Shown: positions 18,126 to 27,470, counted from the first letter of the stretch. The stretch: DNA of 64,000 nucleotides from Sphingomonas sp. BAUL-RG-20F-R05-02 (GCF_022662305.1 NZ_JAKNQH010000009.1:62001-126000); one strand, 5' to 3'. Notes: generated by a model not told the origin, from the letters alone. Made by a program: numbers and translations.

Positions 18126-19244
18126 TTGGCCGATAATGACATTGATGATGCAGCTCGCGTCGACCGCGCGGACTTGAGCGCGATCGTGGCTGACGCGCTG
18201 GTCATCGTGGATCAGGTCCAGTCGCTCGAACCCTATCTCCCGCAACTTGCCCCCCAAGATCGCGAACGCGTCGACGACTATGTCCGCCGGGCGTCCGCCG
18301 ACGCGACCCTGCGCGCCTACAAGTCGGACTGGCGGCTGTTCTGCGCGTGGTGCCAGGAAAGCGGCTATCGCCCGCTTCCCGCGACGCCGGCGACGGTCGC
18401 CGCCTTCCTGACGCTGCTTGCGGAGAGCGGGTTCAGTCCGGAGGAACCTCGCCGGACCAAGCGCGGCGTGGTGCTTCCACGCAAGGAACCGGTGCCGCTC
18501 GGCCGCGCGACGATCGGCCGACGGCTTGCTGCCATAGTATTCGCGCACCGAGCCGCCGACGTCGAGCCGCCGACCTCGCAGCCAGACGCGGCTCGCCTCG
18601 AGCGCGCGATGCGCGGCATCCGCAAGGACAAGCGCGGCGAGTTGCCTGGCAAGAAGCGGCCCGCAGACGGCGACGTGCTGCGCGACATGGTACGCGCGAT
18701 CACGGGCGAGGATCTGCGCAGCTACCGCAACCGCGCGCTACTTGCGATCGGGATGGCCGGAGCGTTCCGCCGTTCCGAGCTCGTGGCAATCACCGTTGCG
18801 CGCGTGAGCGGGGATAGCCGCGGACTCCTAGTGCGCATCGCAGCATCGAAGACTGACCAGGAGGGCAAGGGGCACACCGTCGCGATCCCCGACGGTCGCA
18901 GGCTTGAACCAGTGAGGCATTACCGCGCCTGGCTCGAGCAGGCAGGCATCACCAGCGGGCCGGTATTCCGCAAACTGACGCCACAGGGTCGGCTAACCGA
19001 CAAGCCAATGAGCGCCCAAGGCGTGGCGTTGGTAGTAAAAGCGGCTGCGATCGCCGCGGGCTATTCGCCGGAGTTGTTCTCAGGCCACTCTCTCCGCGCC
19101 GGTTTTCTGACCGAGGCAGGTCGCCAGAACGCCAATTTGTTTAAAATGAAGGAGCATAGCCGGCATTCATCTTTAGAGATGGTAGCGGAATATGTGCGGG
19201 ATCATGAGCGGTTCCGCGAGCATGCGGGCGAGGGATTCTTGTAA
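18126..19244 (+). CDS. Tyrosine site-specific recombinase (phage-integrase family)
   Basis: 372 residues. The N-terminal SAM-like core-binding domain covers about residues 40-150 (ASADATLRAYKSDWRLFCAW). The catalytic domain shows the first Arg in GMAGAFRRSELVAI, the Lys in SKTDQEG, the HxxR box GHSLRAGF, a later His in KEHSRHSS, and the Tyr in MVAEYVRDHE. All catalytic residues therefore look intact. TTG at 18126 is preferred because AGGAGG sits 5 nt upstream; an earlier TTG lies at 18096. The protein is an independent integrase with no adjacent excisionase or tRNA, so the element it mobilises is unclear. Confidence 0.9.
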   Translation: MADNDIDDAARVDRADLSAIVADALVIVDQVQSLEPYLPQLAPQDRERVDDYVRRASADATLRAYKSDWRLFCAWCQESGYRPLPATPATVAAFLTLLAESGFSPEEPRRTKRGVVLPRKEPVPLGRATIGRRLAAIVFAHRAADVEPPTSQPDAARLERAMRGIRKDKRGELPGKKRPADGDVLRDMVRAITGEDLRSYRNRALLAIGMAGAFRRSELVAITVARVSGDSRGLLVRIAASKTDQEGKGHTVAIPDGRRLEPVRHYRAWLEQAGITSGPVFRKLTPQGRLTDKPMSAQGVALVVKAAAIAAGYSPELFSGHSLRAGFLTEAGRQNANLFKMKEHSRHSSLEMVAEYVRDHERFREHAGEGFL

Positions 19245-19571
19245 CTACTACCCAGAAGAGGACGCTCAGAGCATCGGTTCAGCTCCCCAACTCTGGCCGC
19301 TCGTTCATGCCCACGGTCAGAGTGAAATGAGAACGACGAGCCCCTCCCTCTGACCGCCAGGCTTTCTCAAAAGGGATGCTGAACTGGGACAGTTGCTACC
19401 CGGCTCTTGGCGAATGCCGCACCTGGCTGGGCACCGCATCCACTACGGCTTGTCTGCTTTCAAGGGATCGAACCATCGACAGTGTCACCTTTTTAACTCG
19501 CTCAACCGACGGAAGGCGATCGGCGTAACGTTGAACCGGGCAATACAAGTTCAAGCGAGATAGGTAGGCTC
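19245..19571. other. Intergenic stretch without recognised features
   Basis: No convincing gene or RNA is seen between the recombinase stop and the EF-hand gene. It presumably holds the promoter of the latter. Confidence 0.4.
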
Positions 19572-20078
19572 ATGATCATGATCGATCGGCGGATCACAGC
19601 GTTGGCGTTGGTGGTCGCTAGCACTCTTCCCACAGTGGCGTGTGCCAAGCAGCCTAGCGGCGAACGAGCGCAATCAACCGTCGCCACTCATGCTCAGACC
19701 ACTATACCAGCCAGCGCTGGCGCTGCGCGGCCATCGAACGGACGCGATAACGCCGGAGGTTGGACCCTTCAGCAGTTCCAGCAGCGTCGCGAACGCAAAG
19801 TGATGGCAGCAGATACCAATCGCGACGGTCGGGTCAGCCGATCCGAATTCGTAGCGACGATGACGAACGGCAAGGGTGATCCCGCCAAGCGGTTCGCGCA
19901 TCTCGACCGTAATAGCGACGGGTCCGTGGATCGACCGGAGATCGATACGGCCGCCAGCGAGCGCTTCCACCGGCTGGACATCAATAGCGACGGTCGGCTG
20001 ACCCGTGAGGAACGCAAAGCCGGGCACGCCTTGGCCACCAATCGTGGCGCCGGTCCAGCCGACGACGCCGGCGAATGA
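19572..20078 (+). CDS. Secreted EF-hand calcium-binding protein
   Basis: 168 residues with a signal peptide ending near TLPTVACAKQ, possibly a lipoprotein Cys at residue 24. Three EF-hand loops are visible: DTNRDGRVSRSEF, DRNSDGSVDRPEI and DINSDGRLTREE, each with the D-x-N-x-D-G spacing. Bacterial calmodulin-like proteins of this kind are common in sphingomonads. It precedes an ECF sigma operon and may share its promoter region, but their functional link is unknown. Confidence 0.85.
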   Translation: MIMIDRRITALALVVASTLPTVACAKQPSGERAQSTVATHAQTTIPASAGAARPSNGRDNAGGWTLQQFQQRRERKVMAADTNRDGRVSRSEFVATMTNGKGDPAKRFAHLDRNSDGSVDRPEIDTAASERFHRLDINSDGRLTREERKAGHALATNRGAGPADDAGE

Positions 20079-20116
20079 CATCGGGTCAGGAACCATGCCG
20101 GTAAGGTGCGCCCAAT

Positions 20117-20674
20117 TTGGACAACCCCGATCCCGATGTTGCGCTGCTGTCCCGCCTCTCACGCGGCGATCCGATAGCGGCGCGCTTGCTCGTAACGGGC
20201 AAGCTCCCGCGCATCGTCGGTTTGGCGAACCGCATGCTGCGCGATACCGCCGAAGCGGAGGACGTTGCACAAGAGGCGTTCGTCCGGGTCTGGCGGCAAG
20301 CTGGCAGCTGGCAGCCGGGCCGTGCGCGGTTCGATACCTGGCTGCACACGGTCGTGGTCAATCTGTGCCGCGATCGGTTGCGTCGTCGACGAGAGGTCAC
20401 GAGCGATGCGGTCGTCGAGATTGCGGACCCTACGCCCGATGCCGAGGCTACGCTTGTGGCGGCAGAACGCGATGGGGCGGTAGCAGCTGCGATCACCGCG
20501 CTCCCAGAGCGTCAACGAGAGGCCATATTGCTCGTTCATTATCAGGATCTGACGGGCGCGGCCGCTGCCGAGGCGCTGGGGGTCAGCGTCGAGGCGATGG
20601 AATCTCTGCTGGCGCGCGGTCGACGGACCTTGCGCGCCCAGCTTTCGCAGAAAGGAGCGAACGATGACATCTGA
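20117..20674 (+). CDS. ECF RNA polymerase sigma factor
   Basis: 185 residues. Region 2 contains ANRMLRDTAEAEDVAQEAFVRVW; to stay within family knowledge, this D-A-E/D-V-Q-E-F pattern binds the -10 element and core. Region 4 is LPERQREAILLVHYQDLTG with the HTH AAAAEALGVSVEAMESLLAR. The start is TTG at 20117 with AAGGTG upstream. It is the first gene of a three-gene unit with an anti-sigma-like membrane protein and a periplasmic metal-sensor-like protein, the arrangement of Cnr-type metal-responsive sigma modules. Confidence 0.92.
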   Translation: MDNPDPDVALLSRLSRGDPIAARLLVTGKLPRIVGLANRMLRDTAEAEDVAQEAFVRVWRQAGSWQPGRARFDTWLHTVVVNLCRDRLRRRREVTSDAVVEIADPTPDAEATLVAAERDGAVAAAITALPERQREAILLVHYQDLTGAAAAEALGVSVEAMESLLARGRRTLRAQLSQKGANDDI

Positions 20675-21068
20675 GCCTTTCAGCCTCACGCGTTTCCAGG
20701 CGCTGGCCGATGCTTACGGCGGTGTGATCGCACGGTGGCCGGATGATGAGAAGGATGACGCGTTGCGCCTGTCCAGAACGCCGCAGGGGAGAACTATCCT
20801 CGCCGACGCACTGAACCTCGACGAGGCACTCGACGGCTGGCGGATACCGGTCCCTAGCAGTGCACTCGCAGCCCGTGTCCTTGCGGGTGCGCCCAGAACC
20901 TCGATCGCGCGATCGGTCAAACTCTGGTGGGCTGCGATCGGGATGACCGTGGCCCTGTCAGGCGCCACGGCCGGCATCGCCGCTACGACGATCCTTACAC
21001 CCGCAAGTCAGGCGGACAGCATGACGGTATTTGGCGACCTTCCGACCGGGAGTGACAGCAATGGGTAG
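20664..21068 (+). CDS. Anti-sigma-like single-pass membrane protein
   Basis: 134 residues; an N-terminal cytoplasmic part of about 85 residues (FSLTRFQALADAYGGVIARW) and one membrane helix around residues 88-110 (WWAAIGMTVALSGATAGIAA), then a short periplasmic tail. It overlaps the sigma gene by 11 bp and the next gene by 8 bp. By position it should hold the sigma factor inactive at the membrane. No zinc anti-sigma HxxxCxxC motif is seen. Confidence 0.7.
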   Translation: MTSEPFSLTRFQALADAYGGVIARWPDDEKDDALRLSRTPQGRTILADALNLDEALDGWRIPVPSSALAARVLAGAPRTSIARSVKLWWAAIGMTVALSGATAGIAATTILTPASQADSMTVFGDLPTGSDSNG

Positions 21069-21498
21069 AATGCGCGTTCTTGTTGTCGCCTCGTTGCTGC
21101 TCAACCTGTTCCTCGCAGGGGCACTTGTTGGCGGAACGGTCTGGCTGAAGGGTGGTCACCGCATGATTGCCGCGGGCGCGCTGCGCGTGATCGGTTCGGA
21201 ACTGCCACGCGATGAGCGCCGTGCGTTCCGTACCAACCTGCGTCAGGCACGCGCGTCCGTACGGCCGCTTATCGTCGACAGCAACGCCGCCAAGGCGGAG
21301 GCAGCACGGCTATTGAGTGAGCCAGTACCGAATGCGGTTGCGATCAAGGCGTCGCTTGCGCAGGCTCGCGCCAACGACGCCCGGGTCCGTGCGATCGTGG
21401 AAGATCGCGCGGTGGATTTTGCCGCCACGCTCCCGCAGGCGGACCGCCAGAGCATTGCGAATGCGTTGACTAGCAGGATACGCAAGCGGGATCGCTAA
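21061..21498 (+). CDS. Periplasmic heavy-metal sensor (CnrX/ZraP-like)
   Basis: 145 residues from the ATG that overlaps the preceding stop. A membrane anchor (about residues 5-25, VLVVASLLLNLFLAGALVGG) precedes a helical periplasmic domain with LPRDERRAFRTNLRQARASV and LPQADRQSIANALTSR, the pattern of the Metal_resist/CnrX family. Few His/Met ligands remain, so metal binding is not assured. It would transmit a periplasmic signal to the anti-sigma-like partner. Confidence 0.8.
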   Translation: MGRMRVLVVASLLLNLFLAGALVGGTVWLKGGHRMIAAGALRVIGSELPRDERRAFRTNLRQARASVRPLIVDSNAAKAEAARLLSEPVPNAVAIKASLAQARANDARVRAIVEDRAVDFAATLPQADRQSIANALTSRIRKRDR

Positions 21499-21583
21499 CG
21501 CCCATGGCGACGGGGGCGTCGCGACGGATTTGCTATGACGCGCCGTTCAACGAGCAACGAACCGAACAGAAGGTCACGCTCCG

Positions 21584-22810
21584 TTGAGAACAATCCTGAT
21601 AAAGCGTCTGATGACGACTGCCGCCCTCCTGTGGGTCTCCGCCTGCGGTAGCGGGGGTGGTGCGACGTCAGCGCCTATTGCCGTTGTCCCGGACGCAACG
21701 CCTACGCCGACCCCCACCCCAGCGCCTTCACCCACGCCAACGCCAACACCTGTTCCCACGCCGGTAGCTGCACAGGCGGTCGGCGTGTCCGGGCTTCACC
21801 TCACCCTCAACGGCCAAGCCTGGATGCCGCGAAGCGTCGTGATCCGCGGCTTTGTCGCCACGCCCGCGTATCTGAAAGCCAATCTGGCTGGAACATACAC
21901 GGGAACCGTGAACTACGGGGCAGCCGAACTGTCCGCAGCGACGGCGTTCGGCGCCGACACGCTTCGCTTCCAGGTCAGCCAGCCGTCGCTCGATCCGCAG
22001 TCGCCACTCTACGACGCCGCCTATACCGCCAGCGTCACCGCCGCGATTAAGCAGGCGCGCGCTGCCGGGTTCGTCGTCATGATCTCAATGCAGGACGAGA
22101 CCAATAGCGGCGAGACGGGGTTCAACCCGTTCGCCACTGCCGAGACGGTGCGCGACTGGGACGCGCTCAACGCGACCTTCGGTGCGGATCGTGGCGTGCT
22201 GTACGAGCTGTATAACGAGCCGCGACCGGCCAAGAGCGCCGCGAACTGGGCGCTATGGGCCAATGGCGGCACCAACGCTGCCGGCGCGAGCGATCCCGTC
22301 GCGGTCGGCATGCAGCCGCTGCTCGACCATCTGCGTGCAGCCGGCAGCCAGAATGTCATGGTCCTCGACGGGTTGGGGATAGGTCGCACACTCGATGGCG
22401 TCCCGACGATCAACGACCCGCTCGGCCGTGTCGTCTATGCAGTCCACCCCTATCAGCGCGGTAGCGATGACGAGAGCAAATGGGATATCGATTTCGGCAT
22501 TCCCAGCACCAAAATGCCGGTTTGGGCCGATGAATGGTCGGCCGGGTTCGGCGCCGATATCGGCCTTGGCAACCTGACCAGCTATCAGGTCGCGGTCGAC
22601 CTGCTGAACTACCTGCGCGACCATGCGATTCCGCTGGGCGGCGGTGCGTTCGACGTGCCGGGCGTGATGACCCAGAGGGTGCCGGGATGGGCGCCGACGA
22701 CCTATGATGGATCGACGCCGGCCAATCCGATGGGCAATTCGGGGCAACTCGTCCACACGCTATTTATGACGAATTACGGTCGCCCACTTACCGCAGCGGA
22801 CGGGTTGTGA
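21584..22810 (+). CDS. Glycoside hydrolase family 5-like lipoprotein
   Basis: 408 residues, probably outside the cytoplasm and lipid anchored. The lipobox is WVSACGSGGG (Cys near residue 21). A Thr/Pro linker rich in TPTPTPAPSP spans about residues 40-62. The catalytic barrel contains GVLYELYNEPRP (acid/base Glu in the NEP motif) and MPVWADEWSAGFG (nucleophile Glu near residue 324), both intact. GH5 enzymes cleave beta-glucans, mannans or related polymers; the substrate cannot be read from sequence. The TTG start at 21584 gives the best signal peptide; an ATG at 21611 is an alternative. Confidence 0.88.
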   Translation: MRTILIKRLMTTAALLWVSACGSGGGATSAPIAVVPDATPTPTPTPAPSPTPTPTPVPTPVAAQAVGVSGLHLTLNGQAWMPRSVVIRGFVATPAYLKANLAGTYTGTVNYGAAELSAATAFGADTLRFQVSQPSLDPQSPLYDAAYTASVTAAIKQARAAGFVVMISMQDETNSGETGFNPFATAETVRDWDALNATFGADRGVLYELYNEPRPAKSAANWALWANGGTNAAGASDPVAVGMQPLLDHLRAAGSQNVMVLDGLGIGRTLDGVPTINDPLGRVVYAVHPYQRGSDDESKWDIDFGIPSTKMPVWADEWSAGFGADIGLGNLTSYQVAVDLLNYLRDHAIPLGGGAFDVPGVMTQRVPGWAPTTYDGSTPANPMGNSGQLVHTLFMTNYGRPLTAADGL

Positions 22811-22852
22811 CGTAGAGCCGGGGCACCGCGGGTGCCCCGGCCAACCATTGGC

Positions 22853-23104
22853 TTAGCGGTAGCGCCAACCGCCATGCCAGCGGGAACGGTGTCCCCAATA
22901 TCGCCCACCATGCCAATAGCCGCGGCCGGGGTAGAACACGCCGATTACCGGACCGCGCCGCCCATATCCAGGCCCGCGATTGGGAATACAGCGCCCATAG
23001 CCACCGCGATGAAAGCCCCGTCCGCAGCCTTGGGCGGCATCGGCGGTCGACGCCACGCCGAGCGTCGTTGTGGCGGCTAGAGCCGCCAGGATAAGCATCT
23101 TCAT
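22853..23104 (-). CDS. GCG_CRPN-type secreted Gly/Arg-rich peptide
   Basis: 83 residues with a signal peptide MKMLILAALAATTTLGVAST and ADA, followed by GCGRGFHRGGYGRCIPN, which is the GCG...CxPN prefix of the GCG_CRPN family. The remainder is Gly, Arg, Trp, His and Tyr rich. The family is common in sphingomonads and rhizobia; its function is unknown to me. The start follows AGGTG. Confidence 0.75.
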   Translation of the reverse strand: MKMLILAALAATTTLGVASTADAAQGCGRGFHRGGYGRCIPNRGPGYGRRGPVIGVFYPGRGYWHGGRYWGHRSRWHGGWRYR

Positions 23105-23204
23105 GATCACCTCTCAGTTTGCTTACGCATCCGGAATTGAACCGGACTATCGTTCAACGTCACCGGCAGCGGTTTCCGTCGCAGCTTGTTTTGGCGCGCG
23201 CGAC

Positions 23205-24131
23205 CTAGTCGCCGCTTGGCACGTCTCGAGCACATCGAAAGCCGATATGCCCGGTACTGCTCTCAGGGGTGCTGCTGCTACGGGCCGCAACCCGGTAGCG
23301 ATTGCAATAGGACGGGTGGCACAGATGCGAACCGCCCCGCAGCACCCGACGCTCGCCGCTGGCGGGACCTTGAGGATCGTCCCGCGATGCAAAGAGATGG
23401 TGCGCCGGATCGAACCAGTCGGCACACCAGTCCCAGACGTTGCCGGCCACGCCGTATACGCCGTAGCCGTTGGCCGGGAACTCGCGCACCGGCCCCGTGC
23501 CGGGCGGTAGGCCACCGGCTCGTCGACGTGGGAACGGTCCGTCCCAGATGCGACAGCGCGGATCGCCGTCGGGCATGAATGCATCGCCCCAAGGATAAAG
23601 CTGCTGGTCGAGCCCCCCGCGTGCCGCGCACTCCCATTCCGCTTCGGTCGGCAGGCGCTTGCCGGCCCAGCCTGCATAGGCGAGCGCATCGTGCCAAGAG
23701 ACATGGACGACCGGGTGATCGCCTTGGTTGTCTATGCCGCTCTTGGGGCCAGAGGGGTGACGCCAGTCGGCACCCTCGATTGCCGCCCACCAGGGCGCCT
23801 GCTCCACGACCGGATCGCCAGATCCCGTCTCGCCTACGAAGACGAAGGACCAGCCCAGATGCTCGGCATCGGTGACATGGCCGGTCGCCTCGACGAATAG
23901 CGCAAACGAGGCGTTGGTCACGGCGGTCGCGTCGATCAAGAAGGGGTGAAGGCGCACGGCACGAACCGGTCCCTCCCCATCGCCGGGAAACCCAAGCGGA
24001 TCGTCCGAGCCCATTCGGAACACGCCGCCCGGAATCTCGACCATCGCGTCAGTCGAGGTGGAGCAAACCCCGACATGCAGCGACGGCGTGCGCGGTGCCT
24101 GGCTCGGGTGATCGGGAGGACAACAGCCCAT
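23205..24131 (-). CDS. Formylglycine-generating enzyme (sulfatase-modifying factor)
   Basis: 308 residues. FGE oxidises the catalytic Cys of type-I sulfatases to formylglycine, using O2 and bound copper. The core has VEIPGGVFRMGSDDPLGFPG near the start, the calcium/fold segment VHVSWHDALAYAGWAGKRLP, and YGVAGNVWDWCADWF. The active-site pair is in GGSHLCHPSYCNRYRVAAR, the two cysteines that bind Cu(I) and substrate. It starts 6 bp after the sulfatase gene, so the pair forms a self-sufficient operon. Confidence 0.93.
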   Translation of the reverse strand: MGCCPPDHPSQAPRTPSLHVGVCSTSTDAMVEIPGGVFRMGSDDPLGFPGDGEGPVRAVRLHPFLIDATAVTNASFALFVEATGHVTDAEHLGWSFVFVGETGSGDPVVEQAPWWAAIEGADWRHPSGPKSGIDNQGDHPVVHVSWHDALAYAGWAGKRLPTEAEWECAARGGLDQQLYPWGDAFMPDGDPRCRIWDGPFPRRRAGGLPPGTGPVREFPANGYGVYGVAGNVWDWCADWFDPAHHLFASRDDPQGPASGERRVLRGGSHLCHPSYCNRYRVAARSSSTPESSTGHIGFRCARDVPSGD

Positions 24132-24137
24132 CGATGT

Positions 24138-25655
24138 TCAGGTCGGGAAGTCGGTGATGCGTGTGACCGCATCTGCCAGCGGAAAGGGGTCACCAGCCGA
24201 GATCAACCATGCCCCGATCTGTTTGTCGAAACCCGTCATCATCGCCTGGTGTGCCGGGTCGCGGACCAGATTCTTCATCTGGAACGGGTCGGCGACATTG
24301 TCGTAAAGGCACCAACGACCGGTCTCGGCAACAGCGTAGGTATGGGTGTCGGTTCGCAAACCGCGATAGGTCGGCTGGTTGATGAACTCGTGACCTGGTC
24401 GCGTCTCCCGTCCCTGGCGTACGGGGCTGTCTGACGCCGTCTCTCCTGCATCGCCGTCCTCACCGTGTGCTTCTGTACTATCGCCTGCATGTGGCAACTG
24501 GTTCATCAGGAACACGGCTTGCGATGCCTCGACTCTCCCACCGCGCATCACGGCTGACATGTCATGCCCGGCACAGTGACGGGGGACTGGCAGGCCAGCC
24601 AGCGCGCACAAGGTGGGGTAGATGTCGATGGCGGCAAACAGCGTGTCGGACCTGCTGCCTTTGGGCGTCACGCCGGGATAGCGGATGAAGAACGGGACCC
24701 GGCAGGACTCCTCGAAGGGCACCTGCTTTGCCATTCGGCCTTGCGAGCCCATCATGTCCCCGTGGTCGGAGGTGTAGACGACGATCGTGTCTTCCGCATG
24801 GCCACTGGCCTCCAGTGCGGCGAGCAGCCGCCCGAACTCCGCATCGACGCCGGTGATCGCACCATAATAGCCCTGCATCGCCGCACGCAGCGACTCGGCA
24901 CCGGTCAGAGGTCGCGCCTCACCGGCCGCGGACTTTCCTTGCAGCGGAAACGAGACGTTGGGTCGCAGCTTGAGCTGGTCGGGAGGGTAACGCTCGGCGT
25001 CCTGCGCCGGCGGATTGTAAGGCGGATGTGGCGGGTTCCACGACACCATCAACATCCAGGGCTTGGTCGCGCCTTGCTGCTGCTTGATGAGGGTGATCGC
25101 CTGATCGGTCATCGTCGTGCAGTTCCAGCCGTCGGGATGGATTCGGGCGCCGGTATCGGGATCGTAGGTCCAGGAGCGGTAGTGCGCGTTGGTGCGAGCC
25201 CACACATGCCAGTCTTCGAACCCCTGGCGATCGGGACCAGCGGGTATGAACGCGTTCCCGCGACCCTGCAGATGCCATTTGCCGACATAGCCGGTGTGGT
25301 AGCCGGCATCTCGGAACACACGGCCGAGCGAAATCTCGTTCGACGGGAGCGCGACGTTGTTGTGGGTCAGACCCGTCTGATACGGCCAGCGTCCGCTCAT
25401 CAGGATGCCGCGATACGGCGTGCATAGCGGATAGTTGGAGACGCAGCGATCCATCGAGAGGTTCGCATGTCGAAACGCGTCGAGGTTCGGGGCGGAGGCC
25501 TGGTTGAAAGGTTCGCCTGGCAGCGACGCGGCGCGGTGCTGATCGCTGAAAACGTAGAGGAGATTGGGCCGTCGTCGTGTGGTCGCAGCGCGCCCGCCGG
25601 TTGCAGCGACTGCGGCGACTGCAGCCGTCGCCTGAACGAAATCACGACGATTCAT
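24138..25655 (-). CDS. Cys-type sulfatase with Tat signal
   Basis: 505 residues. The N-terminus MNRRDFVQATAAVAAVAA is a twin-arginine leader, suggesting folded export. The sulfatase signature YPLCTPYRGILMSGRWP contains C-x-P-x-R, the site that FGE turns into formylglycine. Metal and substrate residues include the start DQHRAAS, GKWHLQG and TSDHGDMMGSQG. Sulfatase substrates range from polysaccharides to choline sulfate and cannot be assigned here; the adjacent GH5 enzyme hints at polysaccharide. It is followed directly by its FGE. Confidence 0.93.
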   Translation of the reverse strand: MNRRDFVQATAAVAAVAATGGRAATTRRRPNLLYVFSDQHRAASLPGEPFNQASAPNLDAFRHANLSMDRCVSNYPLCTPYRGILMSGRWPYQTGLTHNNVALPSNEISLGRVFRDAGYHTGYVGKWHLQGRGNAFIPAGPDRQGFEDWHVWARTNAHYRSWTYDPDTGARIHPDGWNCTTMTDQAITLIKQQQGATKPWMLMVSWNPPHPPYNPPAQDAERYPPDQLKLRPNVSFPLQGKSAAGEARPLTGAESLRAAMQGYYGAITGVDAEFGRLLAALEASGHAEDTIVVYTSDHGDMMGSQGRMAKQVPFEESCRVPFFIRYPGVTPKGSRSDTLFAAIDIYPTLCALAGLPVPRHCAGHDMSAVMRGGRVEASQAVFLMNQLPHAGDSTEAHGEDGDAGETASDSPVRQGRETRPGHEFINQPTYRGLRTDTHTYAVAETGRWCLYDNVADPFQMKNLVRDPAHQAMMTGFDKQIGAWLISAGDPFPLADAVTRITDFPT

Positions 25656-25714
25656 GGGGCCTTCTCCACAGCATAACGAAAGGCCGGGGCGGCAGGGGCC
25701 ACCCCGGCCCTGGC

Positions 25715-26029
25715 TCAGTAACCGCGGCGATTGTGCTTGCTGTTGTAGATATGCGCGCTGGCGCGGTTCTGACGGTTCTCCAGGCGCGCACGCTGGTTGC
25801 CGTTGAGGTGGCCATCATTGTTCGCGCGCATGCGCGCTTCGGTGGCATTGATCCGACCCTGCTGGCGCTCGTCGCGGACCGCCTCACCGGCCGTCAGGCG
25901 CCCGCTGGCAACGCCCTGATTGATACGCGCCTGTTGACGGCCCTGACGCTGATTGACGTTCTGTGCATCTGCGGCTCCAGCAAGCACCAATGCTGCGGTG
26001 AGGGCAGCGGTGAAACGTAGCTTCGACAT
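25715..26029 (-). CDS. Secreted Asn/Arg/Gln-rich small protein
   Basis: 104 residues; signal peptide MSKLRFTAALTAALVLAGAA then a mature region with two similar blocks, ARINQGVASGRLTAGEA and GRINATEARMRANNDGHLN. The pattern R-I-N-x-G-x3-G-x-L-T is common in small proteobacterial secreted proteins of unknown function. It lies upstream of the sulfatase on the same strand, 59 bp away. Confidence 0.7.
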   Translation of the reverse strand: MSKLRFTAALTAALVLAGAADAQNVNQRQGRQQARINQGVASGRLTAGEAVRDERQQGRINATEARMRANNDGHLNGNQRARLENRQNRASAHIYNSKHNRRGY

Positions 26030-26840
26030 CTCGTTCTCCTTGTTACGACTCCTTCAACGCGGTGCTGGCCCCTTTCCGTCGCGGGCAAATTGGAATTGAA
26101 GCGTTGCCGTCTTCCTGTCCTGGCTCGAACATGGATAGATCGCGGGGTTACGCTACGGATACGCACGCACAGGTGGCGCCTCCTGCGTAAGCGCTTTGGA
26201 ACACCAAAGACGACCCACAATCGGCCATTCACGCCCATTCTGCAGCGACCCGGAAGCAGACGTTCGTCAAGGCAAGGTGCTACAGCCGGAATTGGGCCGG
26301 TTGCGGAGCGGCGGGGACGAAGTGCGAGGATCACCAAAGCAGCCCATCTGCTCACCTATCGCGTCTCAAGAGAGCGGCAGCCGCTATTGGTGATACGGCC
26401 GAGAGAGGCCCTTGTTTGCCACGTAAAGCCAGCAACGCTTTCATGGTCGCCCTAGGCGGGTTACCGACTTTCAGCCGACTGGTTCTGCCAACGCCCGAGC
26501 CGCGACCAATCAAACAATTGTAAGGCGGCGCGCGCCACCTTCTTCACAACCGCGGAAGTTTGACGTATGGAGCTTCCACCCAAGCGCGACTCCCATTGCG
26601 CTTGCCAGCGAACGGACAATGTAACCCCGTTCGTTAGGGCTCGTGACTACACTTGCCCTTAGCGCCCTTGGGCGCGTGGTAATCGCTGATCGCATTGCGA
26701 TCGGTGGCTAGGGCGGGCAGCACTACCCCCGCCTTAGCAAGACAAACCCGCTATGCGCGGGGGCGTCTTTGCCAACGCGCTCTGTGGCCGGGAATCTGCC
26801 AGCGTTAAGCAAAGCACCTCCGCCGAATGAAAGGTCGGCT
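26030..26840. other. Long gene-poor region
   Basis: About 810 bp with no gene I can support on either strand. It contains one terminator-like hairpin near 26750, listed separately. Confidence 0.45.
26747..26761. terminator. Terminator-like hairpin
   Basis: CCCGC-TATGC-GCGGG. On the minus strand it is followed by TTTGTCTTG, and on the plus strand by a C-T-rich GGCGTCTTTG, so it could work in either direction. Confidence 0.45.
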
Positions 26841-27044
26841 ATGTTTGAGGTTATCGTAAAGCGAGCGCTTGCAATCGAGCTACTGCTCGTATTCTTGGAA
26901 AGCGCCTTCCCGATTCAGCGCGCGTGGTTACCGATCGGCGGATCACATCTCGCACAGATCGGCGCCTGCTTCGTTTTGGCATATGCCTATTACGAACTCG
27001 CGCCGCGATCCGATCGCAGCCAAGGCAAGCGGGATGACCCCTGA
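26841..27044 (+). CDS. Small membrane protein, unknown
   Basis: 67 residues from an ATG with AAGG 8 nt upstream. Two hydrophobic stretches (KRALAIELLLVFLESAF and IGACFVLAYAYYELA) separated by a short polar turn suggest a two-helix membrane peptide. No family is recognised. It may be co-translated with an even smaller frame that overlaps its end. Confidence 0.35.
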   Translation: MFEVIVKRALAIELLLVFLESAFPIQRAWLPIGGSHLAQIGACFVLAYAYYELAPRSDRSQGKRDDP

Positions 27045-27204
27045 TGCAGAGATGAACAAGCCTGCCTACAGCCTCAGTGCCGGAGGTGGGCCGCTTTGGA
27101 ATAGCGGCTCTCAAGTGGTCGAGCTCAGAAAGCGGACCTTCGTCCATTTGGTTGATCTGGCCACCTACACCCACAATCAGCCGTTCGAGGCTCACTGCGC
27201 CTGA
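27034..27204 (+). CDS. Possible 56-residue ORF overlapping the previous gene
   Basis: An ATG inside the last codons of the small membrane gene opens a frame reading MTPDAEMNKPAYSLSAGGGP. There is no recognisable domain. It is reported only because of the tight overlap and could be spurious. Confidence 0.2.
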   Translation: MTPDAEMNKPAYSLSAGGGPLWNSGSQVVELRKRTFVHLVDLATYTHNQPFEAHCA

Positions 27205-27423
27205 CCCAGCTTAGGCCGTTCATTCAGGAAGCCGGTTCGTCGCGGGTCAACGTGGTCGGAGGACCAATGGAACCGCGCTGCGGTCCGCGAGGTGACCGTG
27301 CTCACGGAGCAGCTGCGCGACGTCGTGTCACTGGCCGAGCGCCTCCAGCAGCATCTCCAGTCCGTCGCCGCGCTCGATCTCGAACCATTCGACGATGCGC
27401 AAACATGCCTTTCCCATCTCTAA
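27205..27423 (+). other. Coding-like fragment without a good start
   Basis: A frame with protein-like, amphipathic content: STWSEDQWNRAAVREVTVL and then LRDVVSLAERLQQHLQSVA, ending at TAA 27421-27423. Only GTG codons (27292, 27298) could initiate it. It could be a 43-residue small protein or the remnant of a larger gene lost at the island boundary. Confidence 0.3.
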
Positions 27424-27470
27424 GGCAGGCATCGATCGTACAAAAAGCACTCTGTGGGATGCCAGTAGAT

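Noticed and set aside
26741..26775. Hairpin considered as a tRNA or small RNA
   Set aside because: Only a 5-bp stem is present, with no further arms; a terminator is more likely.
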